Assembly: GCA_964035545.1 (NCBI GenBank)
Contig: OZ037770.1
Location: forward strand, 15,722,642 to 15,786,641
Reading direction: 5' to 3'
From: Bugula neritina
Taxonomy: Eukaryota > Bryozoa > Gymnolaemata > Cheilostomatida > Bugulidae
DNA: 64,000 nucleotides
Part shown: positions 35,401-46,715 of the stretch, piece after piece
Layout of the letters: every line of letters starts with the position of its first letter
Numbering within the stretch: the first letter of the stretch is position 1
Made by a program: the position numbers and the translations under genes
Notes under the pieces: generated by a model
Seen by the model: the letters and a program-made list of their open reading frames with translations, nothing else
Databases searched by the model: none
Told to the model about the DNA's origin: nothing

Positions 35401-38400
35401 ATTATACTATACTTGTATCTACTATACTGTATATATAGTTCTATATTATACTATACTTGTACTATACTGTATATATAGTTCTATATTATACTATACTAGT
35501 ATCTACTATACTGTATATATAGTTCTATATTATACTATACTTGTATCTAGTATACTGTATATATAGTTCTATATTATACTATACTTGTATCTACTATACT
35601 GTATATATAGTTCTATATTATACTATACTTGTACTATACTGTATATATAGTTCTATATTATACTATACTTGTATCTAGTATACTGTATATATAGTTCTAT
35701 ATTATACTATACTTGTACTATACTGTATATATAGTTCTATATTATACTATACTTGTATCTACTATACTGTATATATAGTTCTATATTATACTATACTTGT
35801 ACTATACTGTATATATAGTTCTATATTATACTATACTTGTATCTAGTATACTGTATATATAGTTCTATATTATACTATACTTGTATCTACTATACTGTAT
35901 ATATAGTTCTATATTATACTATACTTGTATCTAGTATACTGTATATATAGTTCTATATTATACTATACTTGTATCTACTATACTGTATATATAGTTCTAT
36001 ATTATACTATACTTGTATCTAGTATACTGTATATATAGTTCTATATTATACTATACTTGTACTATACTGTATATATAGTTCTATATTATACTATACTTGT
36101 ATCTAGTATACTGTATATATAGTTCTATATTATACTATACTTGTATCTACTATACTGTATATATAGTTCTATATTATACTATACTTGTATCTAGTATACT
36201 GTATATATAGTTCTATATTATACTATACTTGTATCTACTATACTGTATATATAGTTCTATATTATACTATACTTGTATCTAGTATACTGTATATATAGTT
36301 CTATATTATACTATACTTGTATCTACTATACTGTATATATAGTTCTATATTATACTATACTTGTACTATACTGTATATATAGTTCTATATTATACTATAC
36401 TTGTATCTAGTATACTGTATATATAGTTCTATATTATACTATACTTGTATCTACTATACTGTATATATAGTTCTATATTATACTATACTTGTACTATACT
36501 GTATATATAGTTCTATATTATACTATACTTGTACTATACTGTATATATAGTTCTATATTATACTATACTAGTATCTACTATACTGTATATATAGTTCTAT
36601 ATTATACTATACTTGTATCTAGTATACTGTATATATAGTCCTATATTATACTATACTTGTATCTAGTATACTGTATATATAGTTCTATATTATACTATAC
36701 TTGTATCTAGTATACTGTATATATAGTTCTATATTATACTATACTTGTACTATACTGTATATATAGTTCTATATTATACTATACTTGTATCTACTATACT
36801 GTATATATAGTTCTATATTATACTATACTAGTATTTACTATACTGTATATATAGTTCTATATTATACTATACTTGTATCTAGTATACTGTATATATAGTT
36901 CTATATTATACTATACTTGTATCTAGTATACTGTATATATAGTTCTATATTATACTATACTTGTATCTAGTATACTGTATATATAGTTCTATATTATACT
37001 ATACTTGTACTATACTGTATATATAGTTCTATATTATACTATACTTGTATCTAGTATACTGTATATATAGTTCTATATTATACTATACTTGTACTATACT
37101 GTATATATAGTTCTATATTATACTATACTTGTATCTAGTATACTGTATATATAGTTCTATATTATACTATACTTGTACTATACTGTATATATAGTTCTAT
37201 ATTATACTATACTTGTATCTAGTATACTGTATATATAGTTCTATATTATACTATACTTGTATCTACTATACTGTATATATAGTCCTATATTATACTATAC
37301 TTGTATCTACTATACTGTATATATAGTTCTATATTATACTATACTTGTATCTAGTATACTGTATATATAGTTCTATATTATACTATACTTGTACTATACT
37401 GTATATATAGTTCTATATTATACTATACTTGTACTATACTGTATATATAGTTCTATATTATACTATACTTGTATCTACTATACTGTATATATAGTTCTAT
37501 ATTATACTATACTAGTATTTACTATACTGTATATATAGTTCTATATTATACTATACTTGTATCTAGTATACTGTATATATAGTTCTATATTATACTATAC
37601 TTGTATCTAGTATACTGTATATATAGTTCTATATTATACTATACTTGTATCTAGTATACTGTATATATAGTTCTATATTATACTATACTTGTATCTACTA
37701 TACTGTATATATAGTTCTATATTATACTATACTAGTATCTACTATACTGTATATATAGTTCTATATTATACTATACTTGTATCTACTATACTGTATATAT
37801 AGTTCTATATTATACTATACTTGTACTATACTGTATATATAGTTCTATATTATACTATACTTGTATCTACTATACTGTATATATAGTTCTATATTATACT
37901 ATACTAGTATTTACTATACTGTATATATAGTTCTATATTATACTATACTTGTATCTAGTATACTGTATATATAGTTCTATATTATACTATACTTGTATCT
38001 AGTATACTGTATATATAGTTCTATATTATACTATACTTGTATCTAGTATACTGTATATATAGTTCTATATTATACTATACTTGTATCTACTATACTGTAT
38101 ATATAGTTCTATATTATACTATACTAGTATCTACTATACTGTATATATAGTTCTATATTATACTATACTTGTATCTACTAAACTGTATATATAGTTCTAT
38201 ATTATACTATACTTGTATCTAGTATACTGTATATATAGTTCTATATTATACTATACTTGTATCTAGTATACTGTATATATAGTTCTATATTATACTATAC
38301 TTGTATCTTGTATACTGTATATATAGTTCTATATTATACTATACTTGTACTATACTGTATATATAGTTCTATATTATACTATACTTGTATCTACTATACT

Positions 38401-41400
38401 GTATATATAGTTCTATATTATACTATACTTGTATCTACTATACTGTATATATAGTTCTATATTATACTATACTTGTATCTAGTATACTGTATATATAGTT
38501 CTATATTATACTATACTTGTATCTAGTATACTGTATATATAGTTCTATATTATACTATACTTGTATCTACTATACTGTATATATAGTTCTATATTATACT
38601 ATACTTGTATCTACTATACTGTATATATAGTTCTATATTATACTATACTTGTATCTACTATGCTGTATATATAGTTCTATATTATACTATACTTGTATCT
38701 AGTATACTGTATATATAGTTCTATATTATACTATACTTGTATCTAGTATACTGTATATATAGTTCTATATTATACTATACTTGTATCTACTATACTGTAT
38801 ATATAGTTCTATATTATACTATACTTGTATCTACTATGCTGTATATATAGTTCTATATTATACTATACTTGTATCTAGTATACTGTATATATAGTTCTAT
38901 ATTATACTATACTTGTATCTAGTATACTGTATATATAGTTCTATATTATACTATACTTGTATCTACTATACTGTATATATAGTTCTATATTATACTATAC
39001 TTGTATCTACTATACTGTATATATAGTCCTATATTATACTATACTTGTACTATACTGTATATATAGTTCTATATTATACTATACTAGTATCTAGTATACT
39101 GTATATATAGTTCTATATTATACTATACTTGTACTATACTGTATATATAGTTCTATATTATACTATACTTGTATCTACTATACTGTATATATAGTTCTAT
39201 ATTATACTATACTTGTATCTACTATACTGTATATATAGTTCTATATTATACTATACTTGTATCTAGTATACTGTATATATAGTTCTATATTATACTATAC
39301 TTGTATCTACTATACTGTATATATAGTTCTATATTATACTATACTAGTATTTACTATACTGTATATATAGTTCTATATTATACTATACTTGTATCTAGTA
39401 TACTGTATATATAGTTCTATATTATACTATACTTGTATCTAGTATACTGTATATATAGTTCTATATTATACTATACTTGTATCTAGTATACTGTATATAT
39501 AGTTCTATATTATACTATACTTGTACTATACTGTATATATAGTTCTATATTATACTATACTTGTATCTAGTATACTGTATATATAGTTCTATATTATACT
39601 ATACTTGTACTATACTGTATATATAGTTCTATATTATACTATACTTGTATCTAGTATACTGTATATATAGTTCTATATTATACTATACTTGTACTATACT
39701 GTATATATAGTTCTATATTATACTATACTTGTATCTAGTATACTGTATATATAGTTCTATATTATACTATACTTGTATCTAGTATACTGTATATATAGTT
39801 CTATATTATACTATACTTGTACTATACTGTATATATAGTTCTATATTATACTATACTTGTACTATACTGTATATATAGTTCTATATTATACTATACTTGT
39901 ATCTACTATACTGTATATATAGTTCTATATTATACTATACTAGTATTTACTATACTGTATATATAGTTCTATATTATACTATACTTGTATCTAGTATACT
40001 GTATATATAGTTCTATATTATACTATACTTGTATCTAGTATACTGTATATATAGTTCTATATTATACTATACTTGTATCTAGTATACTGTATATATAGTT
40101 CTATATTATACTATACTTGTATCTACTATACTGTATATATAGTTCTATATTATACTATACTAGTATCTACTATACTGTATATATAGTTCTATATTATACT
40201 ATACTTGTATCTACTATACTGTATATATAGTTCTATATTATACTATACTTGTACTATACTGTATATATAGTTCTATATTATACTATACTTGTATCTACTA
40301 TACTGTATATATAGTTCTATATTATACTATACTAGTATTTACTATACTGTATATATAGTTCTATATTATACTATACTTGTATCTAGTATACTGTATATAT
40401 AGTTCTATATTATACTATACTTGTATCTAGTATACTGTATATATAGTTCTATATTATACTATACTTGTATCTAGTATACTGTATATATAGTTCTATATTA
40501 TACTATACTTGTATCTACTATACTGTATATATAGTTCTATATTATACTATACTAGTATCTACTATACTGTATATATAGTTCTATATTATACTATACTTGT
40601 ATCTACTATACTGTATATATAGTTCTATATTATACTATACTTGTATCTAGTATACTGTATATATAGTTCTATATTATACTATACTTGTATCTAGTATACT
40701 GTATATATAGTTCTATATTATACTATACTTGTATCTTGTATACTGTATATATAGTTCTATATTATACTATACTTGTACTATACTGTATATATAGTTCTAT
40801 ATTATACTATACTTGTATCTACTATGCTGTATATATAGTTCTATATTATACTATACTTGTATCTAGTATACTGTATATATAGTTCTATATTATACTATAC
40901 TTGTATCTAGTATACTGTATATATAGTTCTATATTATACTATACTTGTATCTACTATACTGTATATATAGTCCTATATTATACTATACTTGTACTATACT
41001 GTATATATAGTTCTATATTATACTATACTAGTATCTAGTATACTGTATATATAGTTCTATATTATACTATACTTGTACTATACTGTATATATAGTTCTAT
41101 ATTATACTATACTTGTATCTACTATACTGTATATATAGTTCTATATTATACTATACTTGTATCTACTATACTGTATATATAGTTCTATATTATACTATAC
41201 TTGTATCTAGTATACTGTATATATAGTTCTATATTATACTATACTTGTATCTACTATACTGTATATATAGTTCTATATTATACTATACTTGTATCTACTA
41301 TACTGTATATATAGTTCTATATTATACTATACTTGTATCTACTATACTGTATATATAGTTCTATATTATACTATACTTGTATCTAGTATGCTGTATATAT

Positions 41401-42543
41401 AGTTCTATATTATACTATACTTGTATCTACTATACTGTATATATAGTTCTATATTATACTATACTTGTATCTACTATACTGTATATATAGTTCTATATTA
41501 TACTATACTTGTATCTACTATACTGTATATATAGTTCTATATTATACTATACTTGTATCTACTATACTGTATATATAGTTCTATATTATACTATACTTGT
41601 ATCTACTATACTGTATATATAGTTCTATATTATACTATACTTGTATCTACTATACTGTATATATAGTTCTATATTATACTATACTTGTATCTAGTATGCT
41701 GTATATATAGTTCTATATTATACTATACTAGTATTTACTATACTGTATATATAGTTCTATATTATACTATACTTGTATCTACTATACTGTATATATAGTT
41801 CTATATTATACTATACTTGTATCTACTATACTGTATATATAGTTCTATATTATACTATACTTGTATCTACTATACTGTATATATAGTTCTATATTATACT
41901 ATACTTGTATCTACTATACTGTATATATAGTTCTATATTATACTATACTTGTATCTACTATACTGTATATATAGTTCTATATTATACTATACTTGTATCT
42001 AGTATACTGTATATATAGTTCTATATTATACTATACTTGTATCTACTATACTGTATATATAGTTCTATATTATACTATACTTGTATCTAGTATACTGTAT
42101 ATATACTAGTATATTATGGATTTATTTTCAGACTGGAGCAGTAAAACCTGCACAGAAACTCCTCACTGAACTGATAGAGGAAAGTGAAGAAGAAGACACA
42201 GTGCCCAACTTTATCAGAAGTCAGTGTTTAGTATTACTATCAGCATGTGTTACATACTGACACTGTGTTACATACTGACACTGTGTTACATACTGACACT
42301 GTGTTACATACTGACACTGTGTTACATACTGACACTGTGTTACATACTGACACTGTGTTACATACTGACACTGTGTGACACTGTGTGACATACTGACACC
42401 GTACTGCAGGTGCCCAGAAGCCGAAGTCCTCTAAACCCAAGTTGATTCTCAGTTCAAGTGACGAGGATGAAGTCAGCGCCGAGGCTGTCATCAGTCCGGC
42501 ACCGTCTCAGAGGCGCCCACTCCGTCAGCGTAACAAGAGCTAG
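14489..42543 (+). CDS. NCAPD2: Condensin complex subunit 1 (NCAPD2/CAP-D2), complete, 25 exons
   Basis: HEAT-repeat subunit of condensin I, needed for mitotic chromosome compaction. Exons: 14489-14814, 15103-15161, 15826-16010, 16095-16243, 16532-16653, 18169-18292, 18553-19027, 19586-19717, 20047-20138, 20543-20849, 20994-21105, 21525-21799, 22009-22227, 22555-22621, 22796-22955, 26880-26982, 27070-27178, 27669-27948, 28218-28395, 28669-28844, 28943-29132, 30071-30194, 30298-30452, 42132-42219, 42410-42543. The sum is 4341 nt, exactly 1446 codons plus stop; human NCAPD2 is about 1400 aa. Diagnostic stretches include HFDTLYSVL in exon 1, ISSNLDILLADGL (13), WTPNLYAR (18), LILNDMVKVKGQISEIA and DPEPAIRRMAEQFF (19), and ALYNVLLDIVSRLSDP (20). 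Exon 23 carries a basic nuclear-localisation-like run (RRKRSSRARKRNKE, about residue 1323); the tail has an acidic Ser cluster, SSSDEDEV. Nearly all introns are tandem arrays. Donors of introns 3 (gtgcgg) and 13 (gttagt) are weak. Confidence 0.97.
14790..15072 (+). repeat. Array of exon 1 end plus donor copies, NCAPD2 intron 1
   Basis: Seven copies, counting the exon itself, of a roughly 40-46 bp unit that starts GACACTCTGTACAGTGTGCT and runs on into CTG|gtaagtg or a decayed form (ctggcaggtg). The first copy is the genuine exon 1 / 5' splice site. Confidence 0.9.
15185..15815 (+). repeat. 15 bp minisatellite, NCAPD2 intron 2
   Basis: About 40 units of TTATTCCACTACTAG with TTGTTACACTACTAG variants. 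Each is a short pyrimidine-rich tract ending in TAG. It fills the intron. Confidence 0.95.
16245..16528 (+). repeat. 18 bp AT minisatellite, NCAPD2 intron 4
   Basis: About 16 units of TATATTACTATATGTTTA, starting directly behind the donor (caa|gtatgttatattac) and ending at tatattacag, the real acceptor. Confidence 0.93.
16654..18160 (+). repeat. 20 bp minisatellite with a consensus 5' splice site, NCAPD2 intron 5
   Basis: About 73 units of GTAAGTATATACTGTGTAGA. GTAAGTAT is the U1-complementary consensus, and the first copy is the real donor of exon 5 (CCTAA|gtaagtatata). Variants differ at one or two sites (ACC, CAC, actaag). Confidence 0.97.
18300..18545 (+). repeat. CTCTGTATCCTCCCCTGTCT-type minisatellite, NCAPD2 intron 6
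   Basis: About ten pyrimidine-rich units of 20-23 bp fill the intron up to its tattctgcag acceptor. Confidence 0.9.
19050..19590 (+). repeat. Palindromic minisatellite repeating the 3' splice site, NCAPD2 intron 7
   Basis: About 20 units built on TATAATCAGCTGATATAGTA. The last copy is the real acceptor and exon start (ataatcag|CTGACAGAC). ATATCAGCTGATAT is self-complementary, and the first third contains longer perfect palindromes. Confidence 0.95.
20140..20520 (+). repeat. ACTGTGACTAGTACTA-type minisatellite, NCAPD2 intron 9
   Basis: About 20 units of 17-19 bp (CTGTTACTAGTACTATA and variants), starting directly after the donor of exon 9. Confidence 0.92.
20850..20940 (+). repeat. 22 bp repeat starting with the donor, NCAPD2 intron 10
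   Basis: Four copies of GTGAGTCACACTTACTCTCA plus GA. The first is the real 5' splice site of exon 10 (CTCAAG|gtgagtcac). Confidence 0.9.
21108..21515 (+). repeat. 20 bp minisatellite with higher-order structure, NCAPD2 intron 11
   Basis: About 20 units of AACGTCTGCTTGTATAGCAT. Four unit variants (cacata, aacaca, agcata, agcgta) recur in a partly fixed six-unit order. Confidence 0.95.
21808..21976 (+). repeat. GTACAGGTAGATGGTATA repeat, NCAPD2 intron 12
   Basis: Five or six irregular copies. Each has GTACAG|GTAGAT, an AG|GT boundary resembling joined acceptor and donor. Confidence 0.88.
22238..22535 (+). repeat. About 40 bp minisatellite, NCAPD2 intron 13
   Basis: Seven or eight units containing GTGCCCTCATGATGTCATGT, in a long form (about 42 bp) and a shorter form (about 34 bp). 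Confidence 0.92.
22625..22800 (+). repeat. 24 bp repeat carrying branch-site and acceptor motifs, NCAPD2 intron 14
   Basis: Five or six copies of TACTAACACAGGTATAATAT. The last is the real acceptor and exon start (ctcacacag|GTATACTAG). Each has a TACTAAC branch-site-like motif and a CACAG|GTATAA boundary. Confidence 0.92.
22922..26870 (+). repeat. 47/51 bp minisatellite made of exon 15 end plus its donor, NCAPD2 intron 15
   Basis: About 80 tandem copies. Each has TTACTAGTAGACAGAGTATA and CTCCTCCTCACCAG, both identical to the end of exon 15, then GTATGTCTGTCTG, identical to the start of the intron. Longer units have one extra CTGT. The first copy is the real exon end and the last abuts the acceptor of exon 16. 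Confidence 0.98.
27190..27668 (+). repeat. Minisatellite with repeated TTACAG, NCAPD2 intron 17
   Basis: About 35 copies of TATATATTACAGAG, 12-16 bp, ending in the real acceptor tgttacag|AATGC. Confidence 0.93.
27995..28205 (+). repeat. 13 bp TATTCACATGTTA minisatellite, NCAPD2 intron 18
   Basis: About 16 units with T/C and TA/TG variants, ending just before the acceptor of exon 19. Confidence 0.93.
28505..28668 (+). repeat. 20 bp minisatellite GTGTTGTGACACAGAGTATT, NCAPD2 intron 19
   Basis: About eight units, each with GACACAG|AGTA resembling the acceptor. The array ends in the real acceptor gtgttacag|GGC. Confidence 0.93.
29150..30050 (+). repeat. 12 bp pyrimidine-rich minisatellite, NCAPD2 intron 21
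   Basis: About 75 degenerate units of CTATATCTACTC or CTATCTCTACAC fill the intron between exons 21 and 22. Confidence 0.95.
30465..42108 (+). repeat. 11.6 kb satellite (44/38 bp units), NCAPD2 intron 23
   Basis: Roughly 265 copies of an AT-rich unit containing CTGTATATATAGTTCTATAT followed by TATACTATACTTGTATCTAC. Recurrent variants are ctac, ctag or cttg at one site, tagt for ttgt, cctat for tctat, and a 38 bp form lacking six bases (CTTGTACTATACTG). It occupies the whole intron apart from a few dozen bases at each end. Blocks of variants recur at about 2.43 kb spacing in the right half. Confidence 0.98.
42240..42400 (+). repeat. 18 bp TGTTACATACTGACACTG minisatellite, NCAPD2 intron 24
   Basis: About eight nearly perfect units fill the last NCAPD2 intron. 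Confidence 0.93.
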
Positions 42544-42703
42544 ACCTGATGACACCACCTGATGACACCACCTGATGACACCACCCGATGACACCACCTG
42601 CTTGTTCTATAAATACAACTTAAAGAAATACTTCTCTCACCATTCTTATTATTCATGATCTTTTTAATATTGTTTTTATTTTGGTCTGTAAATCGGTTTT
42701 AAT

Positions 42704-42709
42704 AATAAA
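42704..42709 (+). promoter_or_regulatory. Polyadenylation signal AATAAA for NCAPD2
   Basis: A canonical AATAAA lies 161 bases after the NCAPD2 stop codon, in an AT-rich 3' UTR. It is preceded by a short tandem repeat (CACCTGATGACAC, about 42545-42595). Confidence 0.7.
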
Positions 42710-43790
42710 ACTTATCAACAACATTTCGAGTTTTTCTTACATAATAGTCTAGACATGTTCCTTTATGCTTCATTCATTTTCATGACTCTGTCATCCTCCA
42801 GAAAGAATTCCACGTTGGGTTATATAATAAGGGAAGACAACACCCAGTAGTACCTTGAGTAGTCTGCTAGCAGAAGGAAAGTAGCACTAATCAGCTACTA
42901 TAGTCTAAGTTAGTTACATGAGCTGCTCCAGCTACATGTACTCAACTAGGGTGGTGCTCAGAGATTAGTCAAGGGTTCCACTATCTCTAACAGTCCTCAA
43001 GTGTCTCACTCTGACTATCTCAACAGCAGTGTGCACCAACTATTTCCCTCTACAAATTCATCCTCTCTCTGTTAACAAGGAACTGCAGGGGGTAAGTGGC
43101 AGGTCTATTTCAGGAACTTTTTCAAGTGTATTAGTTGAGTGTATAACTCACTCTGCTTCTGTATTATATAATAGAGTAACATATACAGCTCAGCAGAGGT
43201 GCAAGTAGGTTAACATAAATAGTATATTATAGAGTGACTCTATACTGTGTCATCTACAATATATTGTCTATTTCTATACTGAGTAATCTACAATATATTG
43301 TCTATTTCTATACTGAGTAATCTACAATATATTGTCTATTTCTATACTGAGTAATCTACAATATATTGTCTATTTCTATACTGTGTCATCTACAATATAA
43401 TGTCCATTTCTATACTGAGTAATCTACAATATATTGTCCATTTCTTTACTGAGTAATCTACAATATATTGTCTATTTCTATACTGTGTCATCTACAATAT
43501 AATGTCCATTTCTATACTGAGTAATCTAAAATATTTTGTCTATTTCTAAAGTTCTCAGCCAATCTCTTAGAATTAATATTAGCTGTTTTCAGCTCAAATA
43601 GTCTGACCATGTTGCTAAAATATCTTCATTTTGTAAAAGCATTTAGCCTGATGACATTGTCACTTTTTGTCATTTCAACCAGCAAACCATATACGTAACT
43701 GGCAAATCTCTGCTACCATTGGCTAAAGACAACATTTCAGTTCCACAGAATCTGACAGAAACCTTGCAACCACCTGTTAGAGACTTGACA
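42710..43790. other. Intergenic, upstream region of lectin receptor 1
   Basis: No coding exon is supported. The region holds a minisatellite at about 43215-43555 and otherwise unremarkable AT-rich sequence. It should contain the promoter and 5' UTR of the receptor gene starting at 43791; no convincing TATA box or initiator was identified. Confidence 0.5.
43215..43555. repeat. About 37 bp minisatellite upstream of lectin receptor 1
   Basis: About nine units containing GAGTAATCTACAATATATTG, with GTGTCATC variants at regular places. Confidence 0.92.
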
Positions 43791-46207
43791 ATGCAGATAG
43801 TTCATTGTGTTGTATTTGCATTGTTTTTACTTTGCAGTAAGTATATATTGGATATGTATATATTTAAGGTAGCATGGTGTGCCCAGCTCCATGTTGCTAT
43901 TGGACACAGAAGTATATATATATATATGGTAGCTAGAAGTGGCGGTGCCATTTTTATCTACTTTTCCATTTGTGCCATTATTACCTGTGCCATGTTAACC
44001 TGTGTCATATGTACCTGTGCCATTATTACTTGTGGCATTTTTGGTGCCAGTTTTACCTCAAGTCATAATATGTAAATCAGGCAGCAGTTGAGAAAATAAG
44101 AAAGAAACCAGACCTCTAGCTACTGATATCCTATGAGAGGTTTAGTTTGCTAATGTTTGATTGTAGATGTCATTGCAGCAATAGAAGTCATTGCTTGTTA
44201 TTACGAAGATGAACTGAAGATTAAAGAGGTTGCCTGTGAGAATGGAGGTGCTATAAACATGACTAGAGTGGTAGTAGGCAGACCCAGTGCTGGTAACTGC
44301 ATGAAGTACACGCCTGAGGACTGTCCACGACACGTCATAGCAGAGACGGACCGGTACTTCTTGGATCTACAGGCTAACTGCAGTGGACTCTCTTCTTGTC
44401 AGCTAAACAGTCAGGTTCTCTGGTCAGAATATGTATTCTCCTCATGTGGAAACGCTCAAGACGACAGTGTAAGGGTAATCAGGGCCGTGGTGGAAGCGCA
44501 CTACAACTGTACTCAAACAGGTAAGTCAGTTTTATTCAACTTAAGATCAGAACCCGTCACTCACCTGTCACTCACCTTGTGTCACCTGTCACTCACCTGT
44601 CACTCTTCTGTCTCTCTTCTGCCACTCACCTGTCACTCGCTTGTCACTCTTCTGTCACTCTTCTGTCTCTCTTCTGTCACTAACCTGTCACTCACCTGTC
44701 ACTCACCTGTCACTCACCTGTCACTCACTTGTCACTGCACTTTCTTCCTTTGTCTTAATATTTTTGTATTTAACAAACAATGTTATACAGATGTACTAGC
44801 AATGATGTCTCTCTATTTCCTTCATTACATTATGTATAACGTTGACAATGACAGCTAGTTTTTCTTTTCGTTATGTTTATACAACAGAGACAACAGATGT
44901 AGCATCAACTACAGAAGTATCATCAACTACAGAAGTAGCATCAACTACGGAAACAACAGAAGTAGCAACAACTACAGAAGTAGCAACAACTACAGAGGCA
45001 ACAGAAGTAGCAACAACTACAGAAGTAGCAACAACTACAGAAGTAGCAACAACTACAGAAGTAGCAACAACTACAGAGACAACAGAAGTAGCAACAACTA
45101 CGGAGACAACAGAAGTAGCAACAACTACAGAGACAACAGAAGTAGCAACAACTACGGAGACAACAGAAGTAGCAACAACTACGGAGACAACAGAAGTGGA
45201 CTCAAATCCTGAAAATGGAACTTCTTCTGAGATCGTGAAGTCTACAATTGGTAAGTTGTAATAGGAATTAACCAATCAGCAGGCATAATAGTACATATGA
45301 ACCAATTATCATTTAGCTTACCTAATGATATATAGTGATATATTAATATAGTATAGACAGTGTATAGAAATGTATGTTCTGCTGATGTTATAGAACCAAC
45401 CACAGACATGTATAAAGGAATTGACACTAAAACCGTCATAATTGGGATCTCTTGTCTGGGAGGACTGGCTTTGATGCTCACCGCAGTTTGTGTGTATCGT
45501 AGACAAAAAAGGAAGAGGTAACCTACATTAAGAGAGAGTATTTTATCACTTTATACTAACATATGCAAACACTGAGAAAAACATTCTCATTATTTTCGTA
45601 GAATAGAAATTTTGCGATACAAGAAAGCCCGGGAAGATGAAGCACGGAAGGCATACGCACTTTCATATATGAAAACTTTAGAGTCGGACTATGCAGATGA
45701 AAGTTTATCAGATACAACTGGAGGTGTGGATGGAGGTAGGTAGGACAGCCGTAGGAGGGGGGTAGGTAAGACAGCCATAGAAGAGGGTAGGTGATCTCCA
45801 CCCGCTAGCTGATATCTGAGAGTTCTGGTGTTATATTTTTCTCACTGTACGTAGCAGCTGATCTATGAGCAAGATGTATTGTAGGAAATGATAATGTGAA
45901 CAGGGCAGAAAATCATTACGTGCAGATGACAGGAAGTGATGTCATACAGATGAGAGGAAGTGATGTCGTGCAGATGACAGGAAGTGATGTCGTGCAGATG
46001 ACAGGAAGTGATGTCATGCAGATGATAGGAAGTGATGTCGTGCAGATGACAGGAAGTGATGTCGAGCAGATGACAGGAAGTGATGACGTGCAGATGACAG
46101 GAAGTGATGTCATACAGATGACAGGAAGTGACGACGTGCAGATGACACGAAATGGTGTCGAGCATACAGAGAAAGGAGATGCTGTGTATGCTAATGTTTC
46201 TAAGTGA
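43791..46207 (+). CDS. Single-pass receptor with SUEL-type (galactose-binding-lectin-like) domain, copy 1
   Basis: Six exons: 43791-43836, 44167-44520, 44888-45250, 45394-45517, 45602-45735, 45885-46207; 1344 nt, 447 aa. The start MQIVHCVVFALFLLC is a short signal peptide. Exon 2 encodes one domain with eight Cys (ACYY, ACENG, NCMK, DCPRH, NCSGLSSC, SSCGN, YNC), matching the SUEL/Gal_Lectin pattern of rhamnose- or galactose-binding lectins. Exon 3 is a Thr/Glu-rich stalk of ETTEVATT repeats. Exon 4 gives a membrane span at about 268-289 followed by YRRQKRKR. The tail has about ten copies of an 8-residue repeat (VVQMTGSD) and ends DAVYANVSK, where YAN is a possible Grb2-type pY-x-N site. The lectin and stalk exons are symmetrical phase 1-1, as in shuffled extracellular modules. 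Ligand and function are unknown. It is the paralogue of the gene at 51291. Confidence 0.85.
44555..44742 (+). repeat. CACTCACCTGT minisatellite, lectin receptor 1 intron 2
   Basis: About 17 units of 10-11 bp. The same motif forms a second array at 46430-46715, downstream of the gene. Confidence 0.92.
44895..45195 (+). repeat. Coding repeat (ETTEVATT) in lectin receptor 1 exon 3
   Basis: In-frame tandem copies of ACAGAAGTAGCAACAACT and GAGACAACAGAAGTAGCA encode the Thr/Glu stalk. It accounts for most of the length difference from paralogue 2. Confidence 0.92.
45918..46150 (+). repeat. Coding 24 bp minisatellite in lectin receptor 1 last exon
   Basis: Ten 24 bp units around CAGATGACAGGAAGTGATGT encode the cytoplasmic 8-residue repeat VVQMTGSD. 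It has no counterpart in paralogue 2. Confidence 0.95.
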
Positions 46208-46276
46208 AATTAGCACATGACTTTGGATATACATACATACTAAGTAGTAGAGCATCAAGTCTTACTCACTCCTGAT

Positions 46277-46282
46277 AATAAA
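46277..46282 (+). promoter_or_regulatory. Polyadenylation signal AATAAA for lectin receptor 1
   Basis: AATAAA lies 70 bases after the stop of the first lectin receptor, a normal distance for the 3' end of its transcript. Confidence 0.6.
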
Positions 46283-46429
46283 CTCAGCTGTTACATTATC
46301 AAACTATTCTAGAACATTCTGGCATAACATACTCTGTATTCTAATTGCTCGGCTTTCTTAATATTTAAGGTAAAGGTTCTCTCTTATTGGTATTTTTGTA
46401 AGCAGTACCCATATACATACCTCACTTGT

Positions 46430-46715
46430 AACTCACCTGTCACTCACCTGTCACTCTCCTGTCACTCACCTGTGACTCACCTGTGACTCACCTGTCACTC
46501 ACCTGTCCCTCACCTGTCACTCACCTGTCACTCACCTGTCACTCTCCTGTCACTCACCTGTCACTCACCTGTCACTCTCCTGTCACTCACCTGTCACTCT
46601 CCTGTCACTCACCTGTCACTGTCCTGTCACTCACCTGTCACTCTCCTGTCACTCAACTGTCACTCACCTGTCACTCACCTGTCACTCACCTGTCACTCTC
46701 CTGTCACTCACCTAG
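46430..46715. repeat. CACTCACCTGT minisatellite, downstream of lectin receptor 1
   Basis: About 27 units of TCACCTGTCAC. Same motif and orientation as the intron 2 array at 44555-44742. Confidence 0.93.

Noticed and set aside
30465-42108. CRISPR array, centromere or telomere
   Set aside because: Units are contiguous without unique spacers and the context is a eukaryotic intron. No telomeric hexamer is present, and a single intron-bound satellite gives no evidence for a centromere.
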